Positions 24,156 through 32,173 of a DNA stretch of 39,686 bases are shown one piece after another. The notes below the pieces were generated by a model. The model saw only the letters and a program-made list of their open reading frames with translations, had not been told where the DNA came from and ran no database searches. Position numbers and translations under genes: made by a program. The first letter of the stretch is position 1; every line of letters begins with the position of its first letter. Source of the stretch: Chloroflexi bacterium HGW-Chloroflexi-10 (lineage in GTDB: Bacteria > Chloroflexota > Anaerolineae > Anaerolineales > Anaerolineaceae); contig PHBZ01000048.1 of the NCBI GenBank assembly GCA_002840755.1, positions 1 through 39,686 on the forward strand, in the 5' to 3' direction.

Positions 24156-25631
24156 TCAGTTTTTTGGCAGTTGTGTGTCAGCCTGACATGGCAGCCAGAA
24201 GTGCAAACGGGTTTCCACACCAGGATTACTCTCTGCCATGATGCGTCCATTGTGCGCTTCTACCAAGGAACGGACGATGGATAGACCTAACCCAGCACCT
24301 CCAGAGTGACGATCCCGGGCGCCTTCCACGCGGTAGAAGCGTTCAAAAATAAAGGGAAGATCTTTAACCGGAATCCCTGGGCCTGAATCAATGACACTAC
24401 AGTGAGCTTCATTTGAGTCCCATTCCAGATTGATTCTGATCACTGAGCCTACCGGGCTGTAACGGATGGCATTGTCAAGCAGGTTGTCCACGATTTGAGC
24501 AAGCCGGTCCGGATCAGCATAAACATTGAATGGCCTAGAGGTTGGTTGAAGGTTTATATTTAAGGCAACCTGATGGGCTTTCGCAGCAGCTTTGAAGTAG
24601 TCACAGCGAGCGTGGAGTAGATCAACCAAATCTACGGTTTGGCATTTGAGATTTAACACACCGGAATCGGCGCGGGTTAATAATAATAGATCGTGAGTCA
24701 GGCGGATGAGGCGGTCCGTTTCACGCTGCATGGCGCTGAGGAGGAATCCGCGATTTTGAGTATCTTCGAGCGCGCCATCTTCCAGTGTTTCAATCGTGCC
24801 TTTAATAACCGTTAATGGCGTGCGCAGTTCATGGGTGACATCGGCAATAAATGCGGTTTTTGCCTGGTCTGCGTGACGAAGACTGGCTGTCATTTCATTA
24901 AATGAACGTCCCAGGCTGTCCAACTCCTTAATGCCAGCCTTGACCGGGACCTGACGAGTTAAGTCCCCGCGGCTGACTGCGTCTGCCGCGTGAGCAATGA
25001 TTTCCACCGGAAGCGCCAAACGGCGCGAGAGCCAGTAACCTATAGCAGAAACGAGCAGCATGGCAAACAGAACGACTCCCCCCATTTTCAGAATAATGGA
25101 GAGGGGTAAACCTGCACGAGGCAGCGGAGTGGCCAGGTAGACCAGCCCGATGATGCTTTGATCTGAAGCATAAACGGGTGCGGCGGCATAGAGTACCCTC
25201 CGGGTTTCAGCTGCCGGCACTGTACGGATGGCCGTGGCGGGCGTTCCCTGGATTGCCTGTTGAATTTCATGTCTTTCTAGCAATTCCTCAGAAGTAAGTG
25301 AAATAGCATTCTCGGCTGCTGGGGGAAGGATATCCACGGCGGTCATAGGAAAACTGACTACTACTGCCCCCTGTTCACTCAACAAGCGGGTATGCACTCC
25401 GGGTATGGTATTTGATGTTTGTAAATACGTTTGAGATGATGGAAGCGGCAAGGGCTGCCCCTCTAATGAGACTGCTGTCAGAGTGGCTTGAGCCAGCAAG
25501 TTTTCGCGAAGAGTATCCAGATATAGTTTTTCGACTAAAACACCCACCCAAACAGCCGCAAGACCCATTCCTAACAGGAGTACCAGGATATAACTGGTAA
25601 TTAACCGAGTACGGATGGGGATAGACTTCAA
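24156..25631 (-). CDS. Two-component sensor histidine kinase
   Basis: From the TTG at 25631 this is a 491-residue membrane kinase. It has TM1 at about 10-33, an extracytoplasmic sensing domain (about 36-177), TM2 at about 178-201, HAMP (202-255), a HisKA dimerisation domain with phosphoaccepting His267 (FIADVTHELRTPL), and an ATPase domain with N box (IVDNLLDNAIRYS), DSGPGIP, FERFYR and GGAGLGLSIV. TTG is preferred because GGGAGG lies 5 bases upstream and only one base separates it from the regulator stop; another in-frame TTG at 25673 would overlap the regulator. It should phosphorylate the OmpR-type regulator just upstream. The signal is unknown. Confidence 0.93.
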   Translation of the reverse strand: MKSIPIRTRLITSYILVLLLGMGLAAVWVGVLVEKLYLDTLRENLLAQATLTAVSLEGQPLPLPSSQTYLQTSNTIPGVHTRLLSEQGAVVVSFPMTAVDILPPAAENAISLTSEELLERHEIQQAIQGTPATAIRTVPAAETRRVLYAAAPVYASDQSIIGLVYLATPLPRAGLPLSIILKMGGVVLFAMLLVSAIGYWLSRRLALPVEIIAHAADAVSRGDLTRQVPVKAGIKELDSLGRSFNEMTASLRHADQAKTAFIADVTHELRTPLTVIKGTIETLEDGALEDTQNRGFLLSAMQRETDRLIRLTHDLLLLTRADSGVLNLKCQTVDLVDLLHARCDYFKAAAKAHQVALNINLQPTSRPFNVYADPDRLAQIVDNLLDNAIRYSPVGSVIRINLEWDSNEAHCSVIDSGPGIPVKDLPFIFERFYRVEGARDRHSGGAGLGLSIVRSLVEAHNGRIMAESNPGVETRLHFWLPCQADTQLPKN

Positions 25632-25632
25632 T

Positions 25633-26319
25633 TCAACCTCCCAACCGATAGCCAATGCCGCGGACAGCTTCAATCATTTCGCTTTCCATTCCTGCCATAC
25701 GCATTTTGGCACGCAAACGTTTCATGGTGCTGTCGACAGCCCGCGTGTCGCCATAAAAATCATAGCCCCAGGCCTGTTCCAAGAGCTGCTCACGTGTAAA
25801 AACGCGACCGGGATGGCTGAGAAATAAATCCAATACATCAAATTCCAGACGGGTTAAGTCGATAGGAGAGCCGGCTATCGCCACGCTGCGACTCACGCGG
25901 TCCAGTGTAAGTGAATCTTTGGTTACCGAGTTTGGGTTTACTGGCTTGTCTTCGGATTGTGAACGACGTAAGACAGCTTTAACCCGAGCAAGTAGTTCAC
26001 GCACGCTGAATGGTTTACAAACATAGTCATCCGCGCCCAGTTCCAAACCAACGACGCGATCTATTTCTTCACCGCGGGCAGTGATCATAATGATCGGAAC
26101 AGCGCTGGATTTGCGGATTTCACGGCAGACTTCGAGTCCGTCCACTTCCGGGAGCATCAAGTCGAGCAGGATTAAATCAAATGGGATTTGTTGAACCAGT
26201 AGGAGCGCTTCACGCCCATTGAGCGCCGTTACAGGCTCAAAACCAGCTTTACGCAGGTTGTACACCAGCAAGTCGCTTACCGCCGGTTCATCATCTACCA
26301 CCAGGATTGTTTGCGTCAT
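25633..26319 (-). CDS. OmpR/PhoB-family response regulator
   Basis: The 228-residue protein has a receiver domain (1-118) with phosphoacceptor Asp53 (LILLDLMLPEVDG), acidic pocket Asp9-Asp10 and the conserved KPF, and a winged-helix DNA-binding domain (about 130-228) ending in VDSTMKRLRAKM and EAVRGIGYRLGG. It lies directly before its partner kinase. Targets are unknown; the adjacent SIMPL and alpha-galactosidase genes are candidates by position. Confidence 0.95.
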   Translation of the reverse strand: MTQTILVVDDEPAVSDLLVYNLRKAGFEPVTALNGREALLLVQQIPFDLILLDLMLPEVDGLEVCREIRKSSAVPIIMITARGEEIDRVVGLELGADDYVCKPFSVRELLARVKAVLRRSQSEDKPVNPNSVTKDSLTLDRVSRSVAIAGSPIDLTRLEFDVLDLFLSHPGRVFTREQLLEQAWGYDFYGDTRAVDSTMKRLRAKMRMAGMESEMIEAVRGIGYRLGG

Positions 26320-26364
26320 AGCATAAGCTTATCATATCTTTATGGCAGGATTGTGTCAGAATAC

Positions 26365-28737
26365 TCAGTCCCGATACAAAATTTTGATCTCAGCATTACG
26401 TTCCAGGGTCACAGGAATGCGGTAGACACGTTCCATGATTTTTTCATATTGGATGGATTGAGCATTAACATGAACGGTTTTGGGTTCTTGAGGCAGCACA
26501 AGCCAGATAGAACCTGAAGTATTGCGTGGCAGCGAGATATCCAGATTTAATCCGTCTGTACCGAGTTCCCAGCGGGATACTTCCAGGCCCATGGATATGT
26601 GCAAATCACTACCGAGGTACATGGGGCCTGTGTTATCAGGTCGCAAAGCAACCAATGCGACACCGTGTGATGCAATTTTGGGTATATGCAACGGGTTTCC
26701 AGATGCCAGTAAGGTTACCTGTTTGTCCCAAAAAGAAAAAACCCAATAATTGTTTTTTGCGAGACAAAAATCCGGGATGGGTACAAATATTTCGCGCTCA
26801 TCCTCTTTCCAGTTAAATCGTGCCAAAACATGCCAATCACCCTGTTCATTTTGCAAGTCCAGGCGAAGATTATGAGGTGTGACGGTATCCAGCCAATCCA
26901 TCACAAAGGCACGTTTACCGATGACCGGAATGCATACCTCGGCAATACGGCGGCGGTCAGCTGGTAATTGGGTCAGGTCATCCGAGATTAACAAAGATCC
27001 ACCGGTTACCGCGATGACACTCGCCAGGGACTGCACCTCTGGAATGGTCAGATTGGTGGTAGGGCGTATCAGCAAACAATCAGGGTCATTGATCCACCAG
27101 CGGTGGTGTTGTTCGGCGCGAGTAAGGATATTCTGGATAGAATTGCGGGCTGATGGCATGTGCGGTTCATTTTTGAAGAAGAAATCCGTACCAAAATATT
27201 TGGGCGTCCAATCGCCACTGACATCCGCGCCAATGCGGTTGGCTTCAACAATTCCCAAGACGGAACCCATTGGGGCACCGCAACCCAATAGGAACGTTTC
27301 TTCTCCGACACGGTCACGGATGGCTTGCATGGAATCACGTAAAATTTGGGCACGGGTACGCGTGGGGTCGAAGCGTTTGCCCTGTAAAGCACCGGCGTAC
27401 AGGAAATCCAACTTCAAGTAAGGGAATCCCCATTGGTGAGAGGCTGTACCAACGACATCTAGCGCATAGTCAAGCGCTCCGGGAGTTGTCAGATCGAGGG
27501 CATTGGTAAATACATTCCAGATAAAACCAGCGTTAACCGGATTGCCATTTTTCTTTCTTAAGAGCATATCCGGGTTATTAATAGCAAAATCGCAACGTGG
27601 ATGAAGTATAAAGGGCGCTAACCATAATCCCGGGGTTAAACCAATTTTTTTTATTCTGGTGGCCAGTGGTGCTACGCCATTAGGAAAACCTTTGCTAAAG
27701 TTGAACCAATCGCCGACCTCTTTTTCAAAGCCATCGTCGATTTGCACAAGAGAAAGCGGCAGAGAAGGCTGTTGTGAGGCGATTACATCCAGGTTCTTTT
27801 GAATTTTTTGTTCGTCAATATTCTGGTAATAATGATACCAGGAACACCAACCAGCCGGCATTTCCGGTGGTATGATCACCTGGTGTTCACGCATTACTGC
27901 ATCATAAAAAGCAGCCAGCGGGTCGGGCTGATCAAAGTAAAAAGGATAAAAGACTGCCCAATCGGTATTCATAGCGCGTCCAGGATCCAGACGGGTTTCA
28001 TCACCATTAGCCCAAACACGCAGGCGGGGATGGTCATTCAAATTGGCTTCGATGGAACCGTAGTGTTGTTTTTGTGATAAAAAGCCGACCAGACAGCCGA
28101 TCCGGGTACTGCGATCTGCCAATACACCAAAAAAATCACTACTAAAATGGCCCACATTGCGGAAGACCGGTGTGCCCGGATTTTGAACGAGGACATCCTG
28201 GATAAAGCGCAGACGGGTATGCTGTTGTACCTGTTCTTCCCGATAAGTGGCTGTATGCGACCAGGATTGCCAACCATGGCTATGAAAAGCATAGGCTGGT
28301 TTAATTTGAGTATTGGCGGGTATCAGACGACCGACATGACCATTGTGATTGAAGCCAAGATTGAGCATTTCCAGAGAATCCACATAAATGGCTTGAGATG
28401 ATTGGTTTTCAAGGGAAATTTTCCAGAGGAACAATGGCAGTTCATCACAGAGTGCGAAAGTTATGCGGGTGACCAGGCCGTGATCTTCATGAAAAACAGA
28501 AAACTCCAACTGGTGCAGTTTTCCGTGCACTGATTCGGCAGATGTTTTCATCAGTTGGTACGCGTCCCAACCGTTATTTAACAGGAATACTCTATGTTTG
28601 TTTTTCTGAATTGAGATTTGCAGGCGGCTGTTTTCGAAGGAAGGCAGACCAACCCGCTGGGATTGCAGGCTGAAAATGCCTTGTTCCGGCGAACAGGTAA
28701 ATAAAAAAAAGTTGTTCTTCAGTTCGTAAACGGCCAT
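26365..28737 (-). CDS. GH36-type alpha-galactosidase
   Basis: The 790-residue protein lacks a signal peptide, so it is cytoplasmic. An N-terminal beta-sandwich (about 1-290) contains the family's FHSHGWQSWSH motif. The catalytic barrel (about 300-620) starts with PAGWCSWYHYYQNIDE and VQIDDGFEKEVGDW. The nucleophile is Asp444 (YLKLDFLYAG) and the acid/base Asp505 (NRIGADVSGDW), 61 residues apart as expected in clan GH-D. LGCGAPMGS lies between them. It probably releases alpha-linked galactose from oligosaccharides such as raffinose or melibiose, but some GH36 members act on other alpha-linkages. A GGGAGAAAG ribosome-binding site and a promoter precede it. Confidence 0.92.
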   Translation of the reverse strand: MAVYELKNNFFLFTCSPEQGIFSLQSQRVGLPSFENSRLQISIQKNKHRVFLLNNGWDAYQLMKTSAESVHGKLHQLEFSVFHEDHGLVTRITFALCDELPLFLWKISLENQSSQAIYVDSLEMLNLGFNHNGHVGRLIPANTQIKPAYAFHSHGWQSWSHTATYREEQVQQHTRLRFIQDVLVQNPGTPVFRNVGHFSSDFFGVLADRSTRIGCLVGFLSQKQHYGSIEANLNDHPRLRVWANGDETRLDPGRAMNTDWAVFYPFYFDQPDPLAAFYDAVMREHQVIIPPEMPAGWCSWYHYYQNIDEQKIQKNLDVIASQQPSLPLSLVQIDDGFEKEVGDWFNFSKGFPNGVAPLATRIKKIGLTPGLWLAPFILHPRCDFAINNPDMLLRKKNGNPVNAGFIWNVFTNALDLTTPGALDYALDVVGTASHQWGFPYLKLDFLYAGALQGKRFDPTRTRAQILRDSMQAIRDRVGEETFLLGCGAPMGSVLGIVEANRIGADVSGDWTPKYFGTDFFFKNEPHMPSARNSIQNILTRAEQHHRWWINDPDCLLIRPTTNLTIPEVQSLASVIAVTGGSLLISDDLTQLPADRRRIAEVCIPVIGKRAFVMDWLDTVTPHNLRLDLQNEQGDWHVLARFNWKEDEREIFVPIPDFCLAKNNYWVFSFWDKQVTLLASGNPLHIPKIASHGVALVALRPDNTGPMYLGSDLHISMGLEVSRWELGTDGLNLDISLPRNTSGSIWLVLPQEPKTVHVNAQSIQYEKIMERVYRIPVTLERNAEIKILYRD

Positions 28738-28769
28738 ATTCTTTCTCCCAAACGTGAGCTGATGTTGTA

Positions 28770-28798
28770 ATTATAGCGTCTTTCCTTGCATTGAAAAA
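28770..28798 (-). promoter_or_regulatory. Promoter of the alpha-galactosidase gene
   Basis: On the minus strand, TATAAT (28770-28775) lies in ACGCTATAATTACA, sharing ACGCTATAATT with two other promoters in the window. A weak -35, TTTTTC (28793-28798), lies 17 bases upstream. Confidence 0.5.
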
Positions 28799-28898
28799 AT
28801 ATAAAGGAAGAGCATTACCAGTGTGAATATAGTGATTTGAAGAAATAGCCGATTTGATTTATGATGTAGAGCAACTTTTGCTGAAAAGAGATGATTCT

Positions 28899-30389
28899 AT
28901 GAGTAAACTGATTTTACGGGGAACGGGTAGTATATTTTTTGCTGCGGCAATTATCCTGATGGTGATTGCATACCAAAAATCTCAATCTGTGCCCTGTGTT
29001 TTTCCGCAAGACTACAATATTGCCGGCGTTGACGTGAGCGGATTGTCACCTGAACAGGCTGCAGACATGCTGAATTCTACCTACAGCATGTCTTACACAT
29101 TGAGAATTGGTAAACAAACGATCTTCATCCTCCCGGAAGACCTGGGCTACCAGTTGAAAAGTGAAGAGATGGTGAATAAAGCCGCTGCCAATTGTAGTCA
29201 ATTGACGGGTTGGACGGGATTCTGGCAGTATATCTGGCAAAAAAATGTTTCTTTTCCTGTTTTCGAAGAGATCATTTTTGAAGAGGACGCTGAAAAAGTA
29301 CGTGAAGTGCTGAGGGAGTTGGTCGAAGGGCGTTATCAAATTCCGGCAGGCTCTGCTTATCCTATACCGAATACGACTCAATATTTTATGCCGTCAGATG
29401 GTTCGTTGGTGGATACTCAGGCTGCTGTGTCGCAGATCCTGGGCTCTTACAAAACACCGAGCCAGCGTGAAATAACCCTGGAGATACAACCTATGCCTGC
29501 CAAAGGTCCTGACCTGACACAGATTGAGTATCAGCTTAAACAAATCATTCAGCAGGAAGGCTACCCCGGCATCGTTGAAGTGTTTGTTGAACGTATTTCG
29601 GATGGTGAAAAGATTAACTTTGCATTAACCTCTGGCGCAGATATTGAGCCTGGAATTGCATTTACTGCAGCCAGTACCATGAAGATCCCGATAATGGTAT
29701 CCACTTTCTGGCGCGATGACCTGCCGTTAAGTGAATTGAAAGATGGTTGGATCCGGTATATGATCAAATTGTCCGAAAATGATCCGGCTGATCGCCTTAT
29801 GGAGGCATTGGATCCGGTAAGGGGGCCGCTGCTTGTCAGTGAGGATTTGCAGTTATTGGGTTATGAAAATACATTTATTGCCGGATATTTTGCTTTTGGT
29901 TCGCCTTTGTTGGATGTGTATCAAACCCCGGCAAATTCCCGACAGGATATACATTTGAAACCAGATTTGTATAACCAAACAACGCCGGCGGATATTGGGC
30001 GGTTATTGGCAGACCTGGCTTATTGCGCTTCCGGTAAACAAGGAAACCTGGGTTCACCTTCGGGGGGAAATATTCAGCAGGCAGAATGTCAATATATGTT
30101 GGACATTCTGGCTGAAAATAAAATTGGCGCGTTAATTGAAGCGGGCGTAGCAGATGGTACGCGTGTGGCGCATAAACATGGTTGGAGTGAAGAACAGGAT
30201 GGGCTGCTGCATACGGTCAGTGATGTAGCAGTTGTATCGGGTCCGGAAAATGAGTATGTGATAACCGTTTTTGTTTATTCGCATAGCCAACTATTCTTTG
30301 AAAATGCTAATTACCTTGTGGCTAAATTAAGCCAGGCCGTTTTTAATGGGATGAATCCGCATCATCAGATTGAATGGCAGTTTGATTAG
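28899..30389 (+). CDS. Membrane-anchored beta-lactamase-fold serine hydrolase
   Basis: From ATG 28899 the protein has 496 residues, with an N-terminal membrane anchor (about 8-25). A first domain (about 40-115) resembles the peptidoglycan-binding domain found next to VanW and L,D-transpeptidase domains (IAGVDVSGLSPEQAADML, EDLGYQL). The C-terminal half (about 215-490) is a class A beta-lactamase-like fold with Ser259-x-x-Lys262 (STMK), SEN in place of SDN, and KHG in place of KTG. It is exported and probably acts on cell wall or a related substrate rather than being a resistance enzyme. An in-frame TTG at 28854 is a less likely start. Confidence 0.87.
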   Translation: MSKLILRGTGSIFFAAAIILMVIAYQKSQSVPCVFPQDYNIAGVDVSGLSPEQAADMLNSTYSMSYTLRIGKQTIFILPEDLGYQLKSEEMVNKAAANCSQLTGWTGFWQYIWQKNVSFPVFEEIIFEEDAEKVREVLRELVEGRYQIPAGSAYPIPNTTQYFMPSDGSLVDTQAAVSQILGSYKTPSQREITLEIQPMPAKGPDLTQIEYQLKQIIQQEGYPGIVEVFVERISDGEKINFALTSGADIEPGIAFTAASTMKIPIMVSTFWRDDLPLSELKDGWIRYMIKLSENDPADRLMEALDPVRGPLLVSEDLQLLGYENTFIAGYFAFGSPLLDVYQTPANSRQDIHLKPDLYNQTTPADIGRLLADLAYCASGKQGNLGSPSGGNIQQAECQYMLDILAENKIGALIEAGVADGTRVAHKHGWSEEQDGLLHTVSDVAVVSGPENEYVITVFVYSHSQLFFENANYLVAKLSQAVFNGMNPHHQIEWQFD

Positions 30390-30402
30390 TTGCTGTAGAT
30401 TT

Positions 30403-30570
30403 TAGAATAACGCCGAATTCATTCCCAATAAAGTTATCCAAATTTCCGTTGCCTTCCATTTCACCCAGAATTGGTGAACCTCTTTGACTAACATCCATAC
30501 CATTGAGGGGATAGCCAGCACCAGTCACAATATTAAAGGCAGGAACGGAGGCTGCGCCGTTGTTAAGATG
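30403..30570 (-). pseudogene. Relic of a VCBS/FG-GAP repeat gene
   Basis: The minus strand between the beta-lactamase-like gene and dcd is open for about 56 codons from 30570. It encodes GYPLNGMDVSQRGSPILGEM followed by EGNGNLDNFIGNEFGVI. This matches the VCBS/FG-GAP pattern SPTL-DxDGDGDLD-FIG-xGVI with several calcium-loop aspartates replaced. No start signal or full domain is present, and the open frame runs into the 3' end of the convergent gene. I read it as a decayed fragment; chance similarity is not excluded. Confidence 0.5.
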
Positions 30571-30604
30571 TTATTATGGCAATATTGCCTTGGTGTTTTA
30601 CTGA

Positions 30605-31159
30605 CTACAATTTTGGCAATAAGATACCTTGCTGGTGCTGATATTTGCCCTTTTTATCCGCATAAGAAATATCGCAAACTTCATCACCTTCCAGAAAAAT
30701 TACCTGGGCAATGCCTTCATTAGCATAGATTTTGGCGGGTAATGGGGTTGTATTTGAAATTTCCAGGGTGACAAACCCTTCCCATTCGGGTTCAAATGGG
30801 GTGACATTGACAATGATACCGCAGCGAGCATAGGTACTTTTACCGACACAAATAGTCATTACCCCGCGTGGGATGCGGAAATATTCAATGGTTTTCGCCA
30901 GCGCGAAAGAATTGGGTGGAATGATACAGACATCGCCTTTGAAATCAACCATCGAACGCGGGTCAAAAGCTTTTGGATCCACAATTGCTGAGAAGACATT
31001 TGTAAAAATCTTAAATTCATCGGCTACACGGACATCATAACCATAAGAAGAAAGCCCATACGAAATAACCTTATCACGCACCTGGCTATCTACAAAAGGT
31101 TCGATCATACCTTGTTCTTTTGACATTTTTCGAATCCAGTGATCAGGTTTTAATCCCAT
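30605..31159 (-). CDS. dcd: dCTP deaminase
   Basis: The 184-residue enzyme deaminates dCTP to dUTP (or dUMP in bifunctional forms) for dTTP synthesis. Motifs seen are QVRDKVISYGLSSYGYDVRV, the catalytic-loop region GKSTYARCGIIVNVTPFEPEWEG and NEGIAQVIFLEGD. Its length fits the trimeric Dcd family. GGAGG lies 5 bases before the ATG, and the upstream M23 gene's stop codon is immediately adjacent, so it is the last gene of an operon with FTCD and the M23 lipoprotein. Whether it also has dUTPase activity cannot be settled by eye. Confidence 0.95.
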   Translation of the reverse strand: MGLKPDHWIRKMSKEQGMIEPFVDSQVRDKVISYGLSSYGYDVRVADEFKIFTNVFSAIVDPKAFDPRSMVDFKGDVCIIPPNSFALAKTIEYFRIPRGVMTICVGKSTYARCGIIVNVTPFEPEWEGFVTLEISNTTPLPAKIYANEGIAQVIFLEGDEVCDISYADKKGKYQHQQGILLPKL

Positions 31160-32173
31160 TCAATCCTCCGCTTTTAACTGAATATTGATAAATTGCCCGG
31201 TCTGCAAACTGATAAATTGTTCATACAGGACCTGGTTAATAAATGTACTGATACGATATTCCCCGGGAGTGAGGTTGGCAAAAACAAAATTTTCCTGCCA
31301 TTCGGGATGCGAAGGAATATCCTTGCTATAGGTTTCCTGGTAAAGACTTTCTTCAAGGATGATGCGCCCTTCTACTACTTTTTGCAAAACCAGGTTTGCA
31401 GATGGCACCAATGCTCCTTTATTGTCGCGAATATTTCCCAAGAGGATACCCGTTTCCTGACCATTTTTATCAGTCAGCAATTGTAAAAACAAGAGTGGAT
31501 TGGCGGTGTGTTTCAGTTCATTACCACCCAGACGAACTTCAAAATGCAAGTGACTACCGAACGCGCCACCACTGGCACCAATTGCGCCGACCAAATCTCC
31601 CTGCCGGACCGTATCTCCATTTTTGACTGCCAGGCTGGAAAGATGGCCATACAGGCTATAGAAGGGAGCATTTCCCAGATTGCTGTGTTGTACTATGACC
31701 AGGTTGCCATAAAAATTTGTGAAGCGCCCCCAGGCATTTATTTCATCCGTACCGCTAAAGATAACTTTGCCATCCGCTGCTGCCAACACCGGAGTGCCGA
31801 AGGGTTGATAAAATTCCACACCATCGTGCGGGATTCGCAATCCATTCTGGGTGGTACCATACAGGTAGGACGCATCAACATTTTGAGGAAAATCCGCAGG
31901 AATGGGACTTTCCAGGATCGCAGAAAAATTATTGGCAGGGTTGGAAGTTGGCGGGGTCGGAGTCTCGATTAAAGCTGTAGGGCTCTTCAATGGAAATGTT
32001 GGGGAAGGTACCTGGTGCGTGATTGTTACCTGGGTTAAAGAAAGGAGGCTAGCTTGCGTCGGTTCAACCGGCGGTTCTTGCGGAATAGGGGTTGGTAAAA
32101 ATTCCAGATCTGGCTGGCAGCCGGTGGAAAGAAATAACAAAAAGAACAACAGAATTTTCAGAAGATATTTCAA
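31160..32173 (-). CDS. M23 (LytM-like) metallopeptidase lipoprotein
   Basis: The 337-residue protein has lipobox STGC (Cys19), a long Pro/Thr linker (about 25-85), an M23 domain (about 100-225) and a C-terminal beta domain (about 235-337) with an EYRISTFINQ-like strand pattern. M23 ligands are His116 (IPHDGVEF), His208 and His210 (HLHFEV). The usual zinc ligand Asp four residues after the first His is Glu120 here. It may cut peptidoglycan cross-bridges or be a non-catalytic regulator, as many LytM proteins are. The start is TTG, overlapping the FTCD stop as TTGA; no strong ribosome-binding site is present, consistent with translational coupling. Confidence 0.9.
   Translation of the reverse strand: MKYLLKILLFFLLFLSTGCQPDLEFLPTPIPQEPPVEPTQASLLSLTQVTITHQVPSPTFPLKSPTALIETPTPPTSNPANNFSAILESPIPADFPQNVDASYLYGTTQNGLRIPHDGVEFYQPFGTPVLAAADGKVIFSGTDEINAWGRFTNFYGNLVIVQHSNLGNAPFYSLYGHLSSLAVKNGDTVRQGDLVGAIGASGGAFGSHLHFEVRLGGNELKHTANPLLFLQLLTDKNGQETGILLGNIRDNKGALVPSANLVLQKVVEGRIILEESLYQETYSKDIPSHPEWQENFVFANLTPGEYRISTFINQVLYEQFISLQTGQFINIQLKAED

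Noticed and set aside
30577..30604. Palindrome GGCAATATTGCC as an operator or terminator
   Set aside because: It is short, has no loop or T-run suited to a terminator, and lies between convergent 3' ends where an operator is unlikely.
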